A DNA stretch of 64,000 nucleotides from Parvibaculaceae bacterium. Lineage in GTDB: Bacteria; Pseudomonadota; Alphaproteobacteria; Parvibaculales; Parvibaculaceae. A program made the position numbers and the translations under genes. This document shows positions 63,690-64,000 of this stretch, one piece after another. Location: positions 806,001-870,000 of the forward strand of contig JAHBYJ010000001.1 in NCBI GenBank assembly GCA_019636015.1, read 5' to 3'. How positions within the stretch are numbered: position 1 is the stretch's first letter; each line of letters starts with the position of its first letter. The notes below the pieces were generated by a model. That model was not told the DNA's origin, searched no databases, and saw only the letters and a list, made by a program, of their open reading frames with translations.

Positions 63690-64000
63690 CTATTCCTTCC
63701 CTTTGGTGTCGACCATCGCCATGACGTCGTTGGAGCTTCCCTTCGGCGCCGCAATCTCGACGATACGCTCATCCACATCGTCATATTCGAGCCTGAGCGC
63801 GCGCGACATCGTGGCATGCATTTCATAGGTCGTGGTGATGTAGGTGAATTCGAGTATCTCCTCGTCCGAGAGATATTTCTTCATCTCGTCGAAAATCGCT
63901 TCCGGCACGCGGCCTCCCTGCAGAACCAGGCAGTCCGTATAGGCAAGCAGGGCGCGCTCGACAGGCGACCAGCAATCCGCGATCGGCCAGTGCGGTATCG
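63690..64000 (-). CDS. Carboxymuconolactone decarboxylase (CMD) family protein, 5' end outside window
   Basis: The C-terminal 100 or so residues of a CMD/AhpD-like protein. The frame is open to the window edge: it includes PIADCWSPVERALLAYTDCL upstream of a GTG at 63908 that should not be taken as the start. Then come KKYLSDEEILEFTYITTTYE and MHATMSRALRLEYDDVDERI, typical of this alphaproteobacterial subgroup. The usual CxxxH redox pair is not in this part. Co-transcribed with the VOC gene; the partnership suggests catabolism of a lactone or aromatic compound, but this is inference. Confidence 0.85.
   Translation of the reverse strand, partial: IPHWPIADCWSPVERALLAYTDCLVLQGGRVPEAIFDEMKKYLSDEEILEFTYITTTYEMHATMSRALRLEYDDVDERIVEIAAPKGSSNDVMAMVDTKGKE

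Overview
The window is gene-dense, high-GC (about 63-65% by eye) alphaproteobacterial chromosome. Supporting this are a complete Tad/Cpa pilus locus of caulobacterial type, two perfect TTAA-N7-TTAA (CtrA-type) sites inside that locus, a TipF-like protein, the SRP RNA-dnaX-ybaB-recR unit, and the def-fmt-truA and dapD/dapE clusters. A Parvibaculum-like member of the Hyphomicrobiales/Parvibaculales is my best guess from overall style. No 16S rRNA is present to test it. There is no prophage, IS element, CRISPR array or known defence system in the window.

Layout. 0-6.6 kb: housekeeping genes (3' end of pheS, pheT, a YjbR-type gene, an enoyl-CoA hydratase, lepA), a small membrane protein and tRNA-Ser(GGA). 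6.8-21.1 kb: the tad pilus region. It holds two TadE-type pseudopilins, a VWA/TadG-type protein, a stand-alone secretin N-domain protein, a Crp/Fnr-type regulator, the Flp pilin (55 aa), cpaA-cpaB-cpaC-cpaD-cpaE-cpaF-tadB-tadC in one run, and an inverted tadD. 21.2-25.9 kb: a TAXI-type binding protein ending in a 26-nt tandem repeat, a GST, an M17 aminopeptidase and a MarR-NlpC/P60 pair. 25.9-33.6 kb: a yej-type peptide ABC importer operon with two substrate-binding proteins. 33.8-37.3 kb: membrane-anchored cytochrome c, kdsB, pheA and nudC. 37.4-40.4 kb: SRP RNA, dnaX, ybaB and recR. 40.4-45.8 kb: Na+/alanine symporter, rmuC, a cysteine-patterned lipoprotein and def-fmt-truA. 45.8-49.4 kb: dapD-dapE-membrane protein-murI, linking lysine/DAP synthesis to peptidoglycan. 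49.5-54.3 kb: TipF-like protein, secernin-type peptidase, glutathione peroxidase with DinB, and an OmpA-type lipoprotein. 54.4-64 kb: two short-chain dehydrogenases, a GNAT enzyme, an alkylsulfatase-like metallo-beta-lactamase-fold enzyme, a convergent hybrid kinase/LuxR-type response regulator pair, a class III aminotransferase divergent from an XRE-cupin regulator over a perfect palindrome, a VOC protein and a CMD-family protein running off the end. Three copies of a palindromic repeat lie between 53.3 and 56.8 kb.

How the parts work together. The pilus genes form a full export machine: the CpaA peptidase processes Flp; CpaF drives assembly on TadB/TadC; CpaE localises it; CpaC with CpaD, aided by TadD, forms the outer-membrane exit. 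The CtrA-type sites suggest cell-cycle control of piliation, as known in Caulobacter. I found no clearly new multi-gene system. The least explained items are the Crp-like regulator with an altered ligand pocket inside the pilus locus, the orphan membrane-anchored TAXI protein next to it, the cysteine-mirrored lipoprotein, the membrane protein translationally interlocked with dapE and murI, and the repeat family that has contributed a gene end and a ribosome-binding site.
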